The notes under the pieces are model-generated. The model did not search any database. It saw only the letters and a list, made by a program, of their open reading frames with translations, and was not told where the DNA came from. Position numbers and translations under genes: made by a program. Of a DNA stretch of 64,000 bases, positions 23,782 through 32,493 are shown in pieces. Source of the stretch: Rhodovastum sp963709085 (GTDB taxonomy: Bacteria; Pseudomonadota; Alphaproteobacteria; Acetobacterales; Acetobacteraceae). Position 1 is the stretch's first letter, and each line of letters opens with the position of its first letter. Location: contig CAVPVB010000007.1 of NCBI GenBank assembly GCA_963709085.1, positions 2,666,001 to 2,730,000 on the forward strand, given 5' to 3'.

Positions 23782-25686
23782 ATGACCGATTCCCCCCCTC
23801 CGGCGCCGCCGCGCGGCGTGGCCGTCATCGAGGCGGCGCTGACCACCATGCCGCTCTCGCCGGGCGTCTATCGCATGCTCGATGCTAAGGGCGAGGCGCT
23901 GTACGTCGGCAAGGCGCGGGCGCTGAAGAAGCGGGTGACGGCCTACACCCAGGTCGCGCGCTTGCCGGAGCGGCTGCGCCGGATGGTGTCGGAGACGGTG
24001 GCAATGGAAATCGTCACCACCCACACCGAGGCCGAGGCGCTGCTGCTCGAGGCCAACCTGATCAAGCGGCTGAAGCCGCGCTTCAACATCGTGCTGCGGG
24101 ACGACAAATCGTATCCCTGGCTGATGCTGGCCGAGGACCACGACTTCCCGCAGATCACCAAACACCGCGGCGCGCGCACCCGCCGCGGCACCTATTGGGG
24201 GCCGTTCGCCTCGGCCTGGGCGGTGAACCAGACCGTCACCGCCATGCAGCGGGTGTTTCTGCTGCGCTCCTGCGCCGACACGGTGTTCGCCAACCGGTCG
24301 CGGCCGTGCCTGCTGCACCAGATCCGCCGCTGCTCGGCGCCCTGCGTCGGGCGCATCGACAAGGAGGAATACGCCGCCCTGGTCGCGCAGGCGCGGGCAT
24401 TCCTCTCCGGCCGCCAGGGGGCGGTGCAGAAGGAGTTGGCCACGGAAATGGAGACCGCCGCCGAGGCGCTGGAATTCGAGCGCGCCGCCGCCATCCGCGA
24501 CCGTATCCGGGCACTGACGCATGTGCAGGGCACCGATGTCATCAACCCGGCGAGCCTGGCCGATGCCGACGTCATCGCCGCCTGGCAGGCGGCCGGACAG
24601 ACCTGCGTGCAGGTGTTTTTCATCCGCGGCGGGCGCAACAACGGCAACCGCGCCTTCTTCCCGGTGCACACCAGGGGCGAGGACCTGCCCGAGGTGCTGG
24701 CCGCCTTCATCGGCCAGTTCTACGACGACAAGCCGCCGCCGCCCCTGCTGCTGCTCAGCCACGACCTGCCCGAGCAGGAGCTGATCGCCGAGGCGCTGCG
24801 CCTGAAGATGGAAACCTTCGGCGGCCGCGGCCGGGTGGAGATCGCGGTGCCCCGGCGCGGCGAGAAGCACGCCGTGGTGGCGCATGCCGAGCTGAATGCG
24901 CGCGAGGCGCTGGAGCGCCGGCTGGCCGAAAGCGCCGGTCAGGCGAAGCTGCTGGACGGGGTGGCCGACCTGTTTTGCCTGCCGGGCCGGCCGGAGCGGA
25001 TCGAAGTGTATGACAACAGCCACATCATGGGCGCCAACCCCTACGGCGTGATGATCGTGGCCGGGCCGGACGGCTTCGTGAAAGCCGCCTACCGCAAGTT
25101 CGGCATCCGCGGTCCGGTGGCGCCGGGCGACGATTTCGCCATGCTGCGTGAGGTGTTCCAGCGCCGCTTCGGCCGCGCCCTGCGCGAGAACAAGGACCCG
25201 GACGCGCCGCCGCCGGACTGGCCCGACCTGGTGCTGATCGACGGCGGCGCCGGCCAGCTTTCCGCCGCGCGCGGGGTGCTGACCGAGCTGGGCGCACATG
25301 ATGTGCGGCTGGTCGGCATCGCCAAGGGGCCGGACCGCGATGCCGGGCGCGAATGGTTCCACACCGATGGCAAGCCGCCGTTCCAGCTGCCGCCGCGCGA
25401 TCCGGTGCTGTATTTCCTCCAGCGCCTGCGCGACGAGGCGCACCGCTTCGCCATTTCGGCGCATCGCACCGGCCGGTCGAAGGCGCTCGTCACCAGCGAG
25501 CTGGACGAGATTCCCGGCATCGGACCGGGCCGCAAGCGGGCGCTGCTGAACCATTTCGGCTCGGCGCGCGGCGTCGGCCAGGCCGGGCTGCACGATCTGG
25601 AGGCGGCACCGGGCATCTCCCGCCAGATCGCCCGGGCGGTGTATGCGCATTTCCATCCGGGGGCGCGGGTCGAGGGCGCCTCCTGA
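23782..25686 (+). CDS. uvrC: Excinuclease ABC subunit C
   Basis: 634 residues. UvrC makes both cuts around a lesion in nucleotide excision repair. The GIY-YIG nuclease is N-terminal (GVYRMLDAKGEALYVGKA from residue 28), followed by the Cys-rich region PCLLHQIRRCSAPC, the UVR domain that contacts UvrB (VQKELATEMETAAEALEFE), the RNase H-like nuclease (IEVYDNSHIMG, VLIDGGAGQL) and a C-terminal helix-hairpin-helix (IPGIGPGRKRALL). All parts are present and intact. Confidence 0.97.
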   Translation: MTDSPPPAPPRGVAVIEAALTTMPLSPGVYRMLDAKGEALYVGKARALKKRVTAYTQVARLPERLRRMVSETVAMEIVTTHTEAEALLLEANLIKRLKPRFNIVLRDDKSYPWLMLAEDHDFPQITKHRGARTRRGTYWGPFASAWAVNQTVTAMQRVFLLRSCADTVFANRSRPCLLHQIRRCSAPCVGRIDKEEYAALVAQARAFLSGRQGAVQKELATEMETAAEALEFERAAAIRDRIRALTHVQGTDVINPASLADADVIAAWQAAGQTCVQVFFIRGGRNNGNRAFFPVHTRGEDLPEVLAAFIGQFYDDKPPPPLLLLSHDLPEQELIAEALRLKMETFGGRGRVEIAVPRRGEKHAVVAHAELNAREALERRLAESAGQAKLLDGVADLFCLPGRPERIEVYDNSHIMGANPYGVMIVAGPDGFVKAAYRKFGIRGPVAPGDDFAMLREVFQRRFGRALRENKDPDAPPPDWPDLVLIDGGAGQLSAARGVLTELGAHDVRLVGIAKGPDRDAGREWFHTDGKPPFQLPPRDPVLYFLQRLRDEAHRFAISAHRTGRSKALVTSELDEIPGIGPGRKRALLNHFGSARGVGQAGLHDLEAAPGISRQIARAVYAHFHPGARVEGAS

Positions 25687-25694
25687 CGCCGCCC

Positions 25695-26594
25695 TCAGCC
25701 GTCGAGCCAGAGCGGATTGCTCCAGGCGCGTTTTCCCTCCGAATCCACCACCACCACGCGGACATGGCCGCCGCTTCTGAGCGCCTCGAGGGACAGGCGC
25801 GCGCTGCCCATCCGGTCGCCGGACACCGTGGCCGCCGCCGCGCCGCGGCCGAGCAGGATGATCGTGCTGGCCGGGCTGCATTCCACCATCACGTCGTCGC
25901 GGCCGACCTCGATGGCGTGGATTTCCGGCCCCTGGCTGGAATAATAGCGGCCGGCTTTCAGCGCCTCCAGCAGGGCTTCCGGCGCCAGCGTCGCCGCTTT
26001 CACCATCACCCAGCCGCCGAACCAGTCGGGAACGCGGAAATGCGCATCGTCGGTGGCGCAGGCCAGCAGGCGGCGGCCACGCGCCAGCAGCGCGTCCAGC
26101 AGGCCCCAGCCATCGCCACGGTCGGTCCGCACCGCGCCGGTATGGTTGTAGATTTCCACCGCATGCGCCGCCCCGATCGTCTCGGCATCGGCGATGGTCA
26201 GGCCATACCAGGCCGGATGGGCGATCGCCACGAATGCGCCGGCCGCGGCGGCGCGGGCCGCCAGCGCCGGACCGCGTTCCTGCGGCGGCGTCGGCGCGAA
26301 ATCCGCCGGCAGGCCGACCGCCAGCAGGTGCCACGGCTCCCCCAGTTCGGTCGCCGGCGCGTGCACCTCGGCGCCCAGGATGGTGGTGAACCGGTTGGTC
26401 CGGTACGGCGTGGTATCGGTGATGGGAAAGCCGTATTTCGCCAGGAAATGGTCGGTCAGCGCCAGGAAATCATAGCCCGCGTCGCGGTACAGCGCGCACA
26501 CCGCTTCGGGCTCCCGCACCGCGTCCGAGCGGGTGGAGTGGGTGTGCAGATTGCCTTTGAAGAACCGGCCGGGGCCGGCGAACGGGTCGGTCAT
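25695..26594 (-). CDS. PHP-domain phosphoesterase
   Basis: 299 residues. The PHP metal-site motif is at the start: NLHTHSTRSDAV (His17, His19), followed by LALTDHF, GAEVHAP, AIAHPAW and CATDDAHF. Such stand-alone PHP proteins hydrolyse phosphoesters with two or three metal ions. The last 80 residues look like an additional beta domain. The stop lies only eight bases from the uvrC stop, so the two genes converge tightly with no room for separate terminators. GGAGA precedes the ATG. Confidence 0.87.
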   Translation of the reverse strand: MTDPFAGPGRFFKGNLHTHSTRSDAVREPEAVCALYRDAGYDFLALTDHFLAKYGFPITDTTPYRTNRFTTILGAEVHAPATELGEPWHLLAVGLPADFAPTPPQERGPALAARAAAAGAFVAIAHPAWYGLTIADAETIGAAHAVEIYNHTGAVRTDRGDGWGLLDALLARGRRLLACATDDAHFRVPDWFGGWVMVKAATLAPEALLEALKAGRYYSSQGPEIHAIEVGRDDVMVECSPASTIILLGRGAAAATVSGDRMGSARLSLEALRSGGHVRVVVVDSEGKRAWSNPLWLDG

Positions 26595-26686
26595 GAAGGT
26601 CTCCGCCGGGTTGGCGGGAACACCATGGCATGGCGCCGGCCGCGACTGAATTGACGCTTCAGAGTCGATGCCTCGGGGTCAGCGCC

Positions 26687-27010
26687 TCACCGGCCGGCGA
26701 GCACCCCCAGGATCGCCTGCCGCACCTCATCCGGCGCCGCCTGTTCGACGGCGCGGCGCAGCCGGTGCATCTGCCGGCGGGTGGCGTAAAGCTGATCGAC
26801 CAGCGAGAGCACGACCGGCAACGCCTCGTCATCGACGCCCAGATCGTGCCGGAGTTCGTGGATCAGTCGGACCCGGGCCACGTCGATCTCGCGAAAGCTG
26901 TACTGCCCGGGCGCGCCTTCGGCGTGCAGCCAGGCATTGCCGATCCACTGCTCCACCTCCGCCGGTTGCAGGCCGGCGACGGTACGGCAAAGGATGTCGA
27001 TGGTGATCAT
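26687..27010 (-). CDS. cbpM: Chaperone modulator CbpM
   Basis: 107 residues of the MerR-like CbpM family: VEQWIGNAWLHAEGAPGQYSF followed by REIDVARVRLIHELRHDLGV. CbpM binds the J domain of CbpA and inhibits its co-chaperone activity. Its ATG overlaps the stop of cbpA (ATGA, four bases), so it is translationally coupled to its partner. Confidence 0.9.
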   Translation of the reverse strand: MITIDILCRTVAGLQPAEVEQWIGNAWLHAEGAPGQYSFREIDVARVRLIHELRHDLGVDDEALPVVLSLVDQLYATRRQMHRLRRAVEQAAPDEVRQAILGVLAGR

Positions 27011-27960
27011 GCGTCCCCCGTCATCGTTCGGCGCGGGTCCGCAGTATGCTGGGATGCCCGCTCCTGCAGGAAACGTTCAAGCTCGGGATCGACCTCGCCG
27101 ATCACGACCTTGAGGGTGACATAGGCATCCCCCGCCGGCTTGCCGGCATGCGCGGGCACGCCTTTGCCGCGCAGGCGGAGCTGCGCGCCGGTGTCGGAAT
27201 GGCGCGGCACGGTGACGCTGACATTGCCGGTGGGCGTGGGCACGGTGATCTTGCCGCCCAGCACCGCCTCGGCCACGGTCACCGGCACCTCCAGACGAAT
27301 GTCGCTGCCGTCGCGCCGGAATACCGGATGCGGAATGATCCGGATTTCGATCAGCGCGTCGCCGGCGGGGCCGCCGTTCAGCCCGGGCTGGCCCTGGCCC
27401 TTCAGGCGCAGCACCTGGCCGTCCTCGATGCCGGCGGGCACGCGGACGTCGAGGTGCTTGCCGTCCGGCAAGGCCAGCCGCCGGGTCGCCCCGATGATCG
27501 CGTCGAGGAACTCGACCGCCAGGGTGTAATTCTCGTCCTGCCCGCGCATCCGCATATTCGGCCCGGCCCTGCTCCCCGCGCTGCCACCGCCCCGGCGGAA
27601 CATCTCGGCGAGGATGTCGCCCATGTCCGCCTCGTCGAAGCCCGGGCCGAAGCCGGCATCGGCGCCGGGCCGGTAGCGGCCGCCCTGCTCCCCTTCGGCG
27701 TGGTGCCGATACGAATACCGCTCCGGCCGCTCCTGGCCGGAGGCGTCGATCTCGCCGCGATCGTAGCGGGCCCGCTTGTCCGCGTCCGACAGCAGTTCGT
27801 TGGCGGCGGAAATCTCCTTGAAATGCTCCTCGGCCGGCTTGTTGCCGGGGTTCAGGTCGGGATGGTGCTTCTTGGCGAGCTTGCGATAGGCGGCCCGGAT
27901 GTCCTTGTCGCTCGCGCCGGGCTTCAGCCCGAGAACCTCGTAGGGATCGCGTGCGGCCAT
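27007..27960 (-). CDS. cbpA: DnaJ-like co-chaperone CbpA
   Basis: 317 residues. The J domain is N-terminal with the essential HPD at 33-35 (KKHHPDLNPG), followed by a glycine/arginine-rich linker with FGPGFDEADMGDILAEMF and two beta-sandwich substrate domains (NYTLAVEFLDAIIGATR onwards). There is no zinc-finger region, so it is the CbpA/DjlB type, not DnaJ. CbpA stimulates DnaK ATPase and delivers substrates. I chose the ATG at 27960; the frame upstream is not protein-like. Confidence 0.93.
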   Translation of the reverse strand: MAARDPYEVLGLKPGASDKDIRAAYRKLAKKHHPDLNPGNKPAEEHFKEISAANELLSDADKRARYDRGEIDASGQERPERYSYRHHAEGEQGGRYRPGADAGFGPGFDEADMGDILAEMFRRGGGSAGSRAGPNMRMRGQDENYTLAVEFLDAIIGATRRLALPDGKHLDVRVPAGIEDGQVLRLKGQGQPGLNGGPAGDALIEIRIIPHPVFRRDGSDIRLEVPVTVAEAVLGGKITVPTPTGNVSVTVPRHSDTGAQLRLRGKGVPAHAGKPAGDAYVTLKVVIGEVDPELERFLQERASQHTADPRRTMTGDA

Positions 27961-28169
27961 TGATCTGTCCTGGTGGAGCCGCCCTGGGCGGCCCGGAAGG
28001 TGGAAAGCAACGCAGGTGTAAACGAATGCCGGCCGGCGGTCTCGGCCGGCGGCCGGCGCCAGGGTCTGTCGTTGCACGCCCGGCGTTCAAAAACCTGGGA
28101 TGGACAGGGCCGCCGTTCAAGCGGTCCGGGCGTCTTGCCGGCGGCGGGAATGTGCCTATTTTGAATGAT

Positions 28170-28994
28170 ATGACCCATCTTGCCTCCCTTCCCTCCCGCG
28201 GCGTCGTCGAGGTCGCGGGCGATGACCGCGTGACCTTCCTGCAGGGCCTGGTCTCGAACGACATGACCCAGGCCGCCCCTGGCCGGGCGGTGTGGACCGC
28301 GCTGCTGTCCCCCCAGGGCAAATGGCTGTCCGATTTCTTCGTCCTGGCCGAGGGCGACCGGCTGTTGCTCGACTGTCCGCGCGCGCACGCGGCGATGCTG
28401 GTGACGAAGCTGTCGCGGTTTATGCTGCGCTCGCGGGCGCGGGTGCGCGATGTCTCCGACGCCTTCGCGGTGCATGCCGCCTGGGGCGGCCCGCCGGACC
28501 TGCCGCCAGCCAGCATCGCCGCCCCCGACCCGCGCCTGCCCGACGCCGGCTGGCGGATTCTCGCGCCGTCGCCATGGCCCGGCGATGCCGCCGAGGCGGA
28601 CTGGGACGCCCACCGCATCGCCCTCGGCCTGCCCGATGCCGGCGACATGGACCCGGACAAAACGCTGCTGCTGGAGGTGGGCTTCGATGAGCTGAACGGC
28701 GTGTCATGGAGCAAGGGCTGCTACATGGGCCAGGAACTCACCGCCCGCACCCGCTATCGCGGCCTGGTCAAGCGCCGCCTGGTGCCGGTTTCCGTCACCG
28801 GCCCCCTGCCCGCCCCCGGCACACCGGTGTCGCGCGATGGCCAGGAGGTCGGCCAGTTGCGCAGCGGCCACGGCGCGGCGGCGCTGGCGATGCTGCGCCT
28901 GGACGCGCTGGAAGCCGGCCCGCTGGCCTGCGGCGAGGCGCGGCTCACCCCGCATGTTCCGGCCTGGATGCGGCTGCCCCAGGCGGCGGCCTGA
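28170..28994 (+). CDS. ygfZ: Folate-binding Fe-S assembly protein YgfZ (IBA57 family)
   Basis: 274 residues. The hallmark KGCYMGQE is at 182-189; the N-terminal GcvT-like domain shows VTFLQGLVSNDMT. YgfZ/IBA57 proteins use tetrahydrofolate and the conserved Cys to help build or repair 4Fe-4S clusters. The start at 28170 (MTHLASLPSRGVVEV) matches the family; the longer open frame is not. It diverges from cbpA. Confidence 0.9.
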   Translation: MTHLASLPSRGVVEVAGDDRVTFLQGLVSNDMTQAAPGRAVWTALLSPQGKWLSDFFVLAEGDRLLLDCPRAHAAMLVTKLSRFMLRSRARVRDVSDAFAVHAAWGGPPDLPPASIAAPDPRLPDAGWRILAPSPWPGDAAEADWDAHRIALGLPDAGDMDPDKTLLLEVGFDELNGVSWSKGCYMGQELTARTRYRGLVKRRLVPVSVTGPLPAPGTPVSRDGQEVGQLRSGHGAAALAMLRLDALEAGPLACGEARLTPHVPAWMRLPQAAA

Positions 28995-28998
28995 CGGC

Positions 28999-29478
28999 CT
29001 ACCGGCGCCGCAATTCGATCCGCCGCCCCAGCCAGTCCGGCCGGGGCAGCGTCGCGTGCGCCGCCGCTGCTGCCTGCAGGCGCGGCCACACCGGCGCCAG
29101 CCATGGCACCACTTTGCGCCGCCGCAGATCGACGTGCAGCAGCAGAAGCTCCTGCGCCGCCGCCAGCGCCCCATCCGTCAGCCGGTGCATCTCATGCGCC
29201 AGATGCAGGCGCTTCTCGTCCAGCCCGATGATTTGCGACCTCACCCGCACCCGGTCGCCCAGCCGCAATTCGCTGGCGTAAACCGTATGCGTCTCGGCGG
29301 CGAAGGTGCCGTGCCCGGACGGCCGGTACTCCACGCCGAGACCCATCGCCTCGTAGATCGCATCGGTGCCCTGGTCGAACAGCACCACGTGGTAGGCCAG
29401 ATTCATGTGGTCGTTGCTGTCGATCCATTCCGGGCGCACCGCGCCCTCGAACGCGGCAAAGGGCGCCGGAAAACTCAT
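28999..29478 (-). CDS. Hotdog-fold thioesterase
   Basis: 159 residues with the 4HBT signature WIDSNDHMNLAYHVVLFDQG at 18-37, where Asp of DHMN is the usual active-site acid. Related domains are fused or linked to L-carnitine dehydrogenases and act on betainyl-CoA-type thioesters; a carnitine-dehydrogenase-like gene lies at 14760, though 13 kb away. Its ATG overlaps the upstream hydrolase stop by four bases (ATGA), so the two are one operon. Confidence 0.83.
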   Translation of the reverse strand: MSFPAPFAAFEGAVRPEWIDSNDHMNLAYHVVLFDQGTDAIYEAMGLGVEYRPSGHGTFAAETHTVYASELRLGDRVRVRSQIIGLDEKRLHLAHEMHRLTDGALAAAQELLLLHVDLRRRKVVPWLAPVWPRLQAAAAAHATLPRPDWLGRRIELRRR

Positions 29479-30449
29479 TCGCAGCCCGGCGCGTCGAACA
29501 GCGCGGCCAGGCCGCAGGCCGAGTTGAACATGCGGGAGCCGTTATGCGCGACCCCCGGCACCTCGTGCACGCGCTGGGTCGGCAAGGTGCCGTGCCGGGC
29601 CCGCAACTGCGCCAGGAAGGCGCGCCCGCGGGCGAGCCGGTAGGGTCCCTCGGCCATCGCGGGGCAGCTGCGATCGAGCGCCCGATGGTTCGGATCGGTG
29701 TCGTCGCCGCCGAGCAGGTAGACCACGTCGCGGCTGACGTAGCGCGCCTCCAGACTGGCGGCGTCGTCGGTCACATAGGGCGGCAGCCCGCCGGCCAGAC
29801 CGTATTTCCAGCGGTCCCAGCCCGGGCACGCGGCCGCGCCCGCGAACGGTGCCGGATGACCGTCGGCATCCGGGCGTTCGCGGCCGAACCATAGATAGCT
29901 GGACGGGTTGGCCACCACATAGCGGACATGCACGCCGTCCCCGGCGCCGCGCCCGGCCGCCACATAGCGCTGCACCAGCTGCGCCCCGGCGGAATGGCCG
30001 GCCAGCACGATATCGGTCAGGGCGGGAAACCGCGTCCGGTCGGACAGCCGCGCCAGCAGCGCGTCGAGCACATCGAACGCACTGGCGTGGGTCGGTCCGT
30101 CGGCCGGTTCGCCGCCCATCCAGCTGTCGCGGCCCCAGCGCAGCAGACCGGCATCGCCGGGATCGGACGCGGCGAGGAAATGCGGCGCGATCAGCAGCGC
30201 CTCGACCCCGGCGGCCGCGCGGGCGCGTTCGATTGCGGCGAAATAACCGGCGGCATCGCGCCCCAGCCCGTGCACCACAACCACGGCGCGCCGCACCGGC
30301 CCGCCATCCCATTCCGCCGTGGCGAACACCGGCACGGCGGCACCGCCGGCCAGTTCCAGCCGCCGGTCACCCAGGGAGGGTTGCGCCAGTGCGGCCGCCG
30401 CCCAGACCAGCATGCCCAGCACCCCTGCCAGGGAGCGGATGGCGGTCAC
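29475..30449 (-). CDS. Secreted alpha/beta hydrolase
   Basis: 324 residues with a GTG start (VTAIRSLAGVLGMLVWAAAA) that gives a clean signal peptide ending at ALAQ, so the enzyme should be periplasmic. The fold is a serine hydrolase: VVVVHGLGRDAAGY, nucleophile in LAGHSAGAQL, and a C-terminal VPGVAHNGSRMF supplying the His. Two features suggest disulfides: Cys in AAACPGW and in DRSCPAM. Substrate unknown. There is no ATG near the signal peptide; the frame is open farther upstream but is low-complexity there. Confidence 0.8.
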   Translation of the reverse strand: MTAIRSLAGVLGMLVWAAAALAQPSLGDRRLELAGGAAVPVFATAEWDGGPVRRAVVVVHGLGRDAAGYFAAIERARAAAGVEALLIAPHFLAASDPGDAGLLRWGRDSWMGGEPADGPTHASAFDVLDALLARLSDRTRFPALTDIVLAGHSAGAQLVQRYVAAGRGAGDGVHVRYVVANPSSYLWFGRERPDADGHPAPFAGAAACPGWDRWKYGLAGGLPPYVTDDAASLEARYVSRDVVYLLGGDDTDPNHRALDRSCPAMAEGPYRLARGRAFLAQLRARHGTLPTQRVHEVPGVAHNGSRMFNSACGLAALFDAPGCE

Positions 30450-30513
30450 GAAAACCCCGCACCGCGCGGGCACGCGCGGTGCGGGGGAAACGCGGGAAAA
30501 GTCCCCCGCGCGA

Positions 30514-31338
30514 TCAGGTCCAGTCGTCGCTGCTGCCGCTGCTGTCATCCGAACTCGCGTCCGTCCACCCGCCGGTGTCGACGCTCTGGTCGCTGGTGTC
30601 CCAGCCGCCCGCGTCGGGGGCCGGTTGCTGCCAGCCGCCCTGGTCGGGCGCGCCCTTGTCGGCCCCGCCCACATCATACGGGTCGGAGACCGGAGTGGCG
30701 CCGGAAGGCGCCGCCCAGGGGCTGGACGGGGCCACCGGGATGAACCCGGAGGCGGCGGAGCTCGCCGCGCTGGCCGCGTCGGTATGGCTGCCGGAGAACA
30801 GGTTCATCAGGGCGTTGCCGGCCACCATGCCGCCGGCGACACCGGCCGCGGTGGTCAGGGCGCTGCCCAGGAAACCCGAGCCGCGCTGCTGGAACATGCC
30901 CGGGCTGTAGCCCGGCGCGTATTGCGGCGGCGGCGGCGCGTATTGCTGTGGCGCGTATTGCGGCGGCGGCGGCGGGGCCTGGCGCGATCCGCCGCCGAAC
31001 AGGCCGCCCAGGAAGCCGCGCGATTCCGGCTGCTGCTGCTGGACCGGCTGGCCCCAGGGCGAAGCGGCGGCCGGCGGCGCGGCCTGCGCCTGCTGGCGGG
31101 CCTGCTGCAAATCCCACTCCAGCTGCTGGATGCGGTTCTGCGCCGCCGCCAGCGCGTGCTCCTGCACGAACGCCGTCTGGGTGATGCGGTAGCGCGCCTC
31201 CGGGATGCGGGCGAACAGGTCGGCGATCAAAGCGTCCGCCTCCCGGTCGATCGGCGGCTGCGGCGGCGAACCTGCCGGCGGCGCGCCACCGACCCGCTGG
31301 ATGAAACGGGTGATGAGGTCGCGTTCCTCGTTGGTCAT
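30514..31338 (-). CDS. DUF2076 domain protein
   Basis: 274 residues. The conserved DUF2076 part is N-terminal: MTNEERDLITRFIQRVGGA, then READALIADLFARIPEARY and TQTAFVQEHALAAAQNRIQQ, a helical segment. After this come a Gln-rich stretch, Pro/Tyr/Gln repeats (QYAPP, QYAPQ), a small hydrophobic segment (ALTTAAGVAGGMVAGNALMN) and an acidic Ser/Asp-rich tail. The family is described as periplasmic ligand-binding or sensor-like, but I see no signal peptide. The N-terminal DUF is well supported; role unknown. Confidence 0.83.
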   Translation of the reverse strand: MTNEERDLITRFIQRVGGAPPAGSPPQPPIDREADALIADLFARIPEARYRITQTAFVQEHALAAAQNRIQQLEWDLQQARQQAQAAPPAAASPWGQPVQQQQPESRGFLGGLFGGGSRQAPPPPPQYAPQQYAPPPPQYAPGYSPGMFQQRGSGFLGSALTTAAGVAGGMVAGNALMNLFSGSHTDAASAASSAASGFIPVAPSSPWAAPSGATPVSDPYDVGGADKGAPDQGGWQQPAPDAGGWDTSDQSVDTGGWTDASSDDSSGSSDDWT

Positions 31339-31598
31339 TTCGGTCTCTCCGAGGCTCCTGTATCCGAACCCTGGTGCATCGTTGCGCCGGCGCGGGCCGC
31401 CGGCAACCGGGCATGTGGTCTGCCGCCCTGAGGGCTTCAAGTTACACTCGCGACATACTGGCGGCGCGACGCACAGGTGGCGCGACACACAGCCGGCCTG
31501 TGCGCATCCGCTTGTAACGCCGCTTCGGCGGCACGGCTTGTGACACTCCGCCCCCCCCCTTATGGTGCGCCGCCACACGACCGCCTGGCCGGGACGCA

Positions 31599-32489
31599 AT
31601 GGACACGAATATATCTCTCCCCCCCGGCTCGGCCGCCCCGCCGAGCTTTCAGGATCTCATTCTGCGCCTGCACGCCTATTGGTCGGCGCAGGGCTGCCTG
31701 ATCCTGCAGCCATACGATGTCGAGATGGGCGCCGGCACCTTCCACCCGGCGACGACCCTGCGCGCGCTCGGCAAGCGCCGCTGGGCCGCCGCCTATGTGC
31801 AGCCCTGCCGCCGCCCGAGCGACGGCCGCTACGGCGAGAACCCGAACCGGCTGCAGCACTATTATCAATATCAGGTGATCGTGAAGCCGAGCCCGGAAGA
31901 CGCCCAGGCGCTGTTGCTGGACAGCTATCGCGCGCTCGGTCTCGATCCGCTGCTGCACGATTTCCGCTTCGTCGAGGATGATTGGGAGAGCCCCACCCTG
32001 GGCGCCTGGGGCCTGGGCTGGGAAGTGTGGTGCGACGGCATGGAGGTGGGGCAGTTCACCTATTTCCAGCAGGTCGGCGGCATCGCGACCGAGCTGCCCA
32101 GCTTCGAGATGACCTATGGCCTCGAGCGGCTGGCCATGTATGTGCAGAACGTCGAGAACGTTTTCGACCTCGACTTCAACGGTCGCGGCGTGAAATACGG
32201 CGACGTGTTCCTGCGCGCCGAGCGCGAATACAGCGCCCATAATTTCGAGCACGCCGACACCGCGATACTGGCCCGCCATTTCGCCGATGCCGAGCGCGAA
32301 TGCGGCGCCCTGCTGGCGCACCGGCTGGCCTTGCCGGCCTATGACCAGTGCATCAAGGCGAGCCATCTTTTCAACCTGCTGGACGCCCGCGGCGTCATCA
32401 GCGTGACCGAACGCGCCGCCTATATCGGCCGCGTCCGCGCGCTGGCGAAGGGATGCTGCGAAACCTGGCTCGCCGGCGAGCAGGACTGA
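31599..32489 (+). CDS. glyQ: Glycyl-tRNA synthetase alpha subunit
   Basis: 296 residues, class II synthetase catalytic chain of the bacterial alpha2-beta2 enzyme: SFQDLILRLHAYWSAQGC, QPYDVEMGAGTFHPATTLRA (motif 2 region) and PSFEMTYGLERLAMYVQ (motif 3). It charges tRNA-Gly in the cytoplasm together with GlyS, which starts four bases after this stop. Confidence 0.96.
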   Translation: MDTNISLPPGSAAPPSFQDLILRLHAYWSAQGCLILQPYDVEMGAGTFHPATTLRALGKRRWAAAYVQPCRRPSDGRYGENPNRLQHYYQYQVIVKPSPEDAQALLLDSYRALGLDPLLHDFRFVEDDWESPTLGAWGLGWEVWCDGMEVGQFTYFQQVGGIATELPSFEMTYGLERLAMYVQNVENVFDLDFNGRGVKYGDVFLRAEREYSAHNFEHADTAILARHFADAERECGALLAHRLALPAYDQCIKASHLFNLLDARGVISVTERAAYIGRVRALAKGCCETWLAGEQD

Positions 32490-32493
32490 CCCC

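Noticed and set aside
23686..26334. Minus-strand 882-codon frame
   Set aside because: Antisense to uvrC and out of frame with the PHP gene; low-complexity composition.
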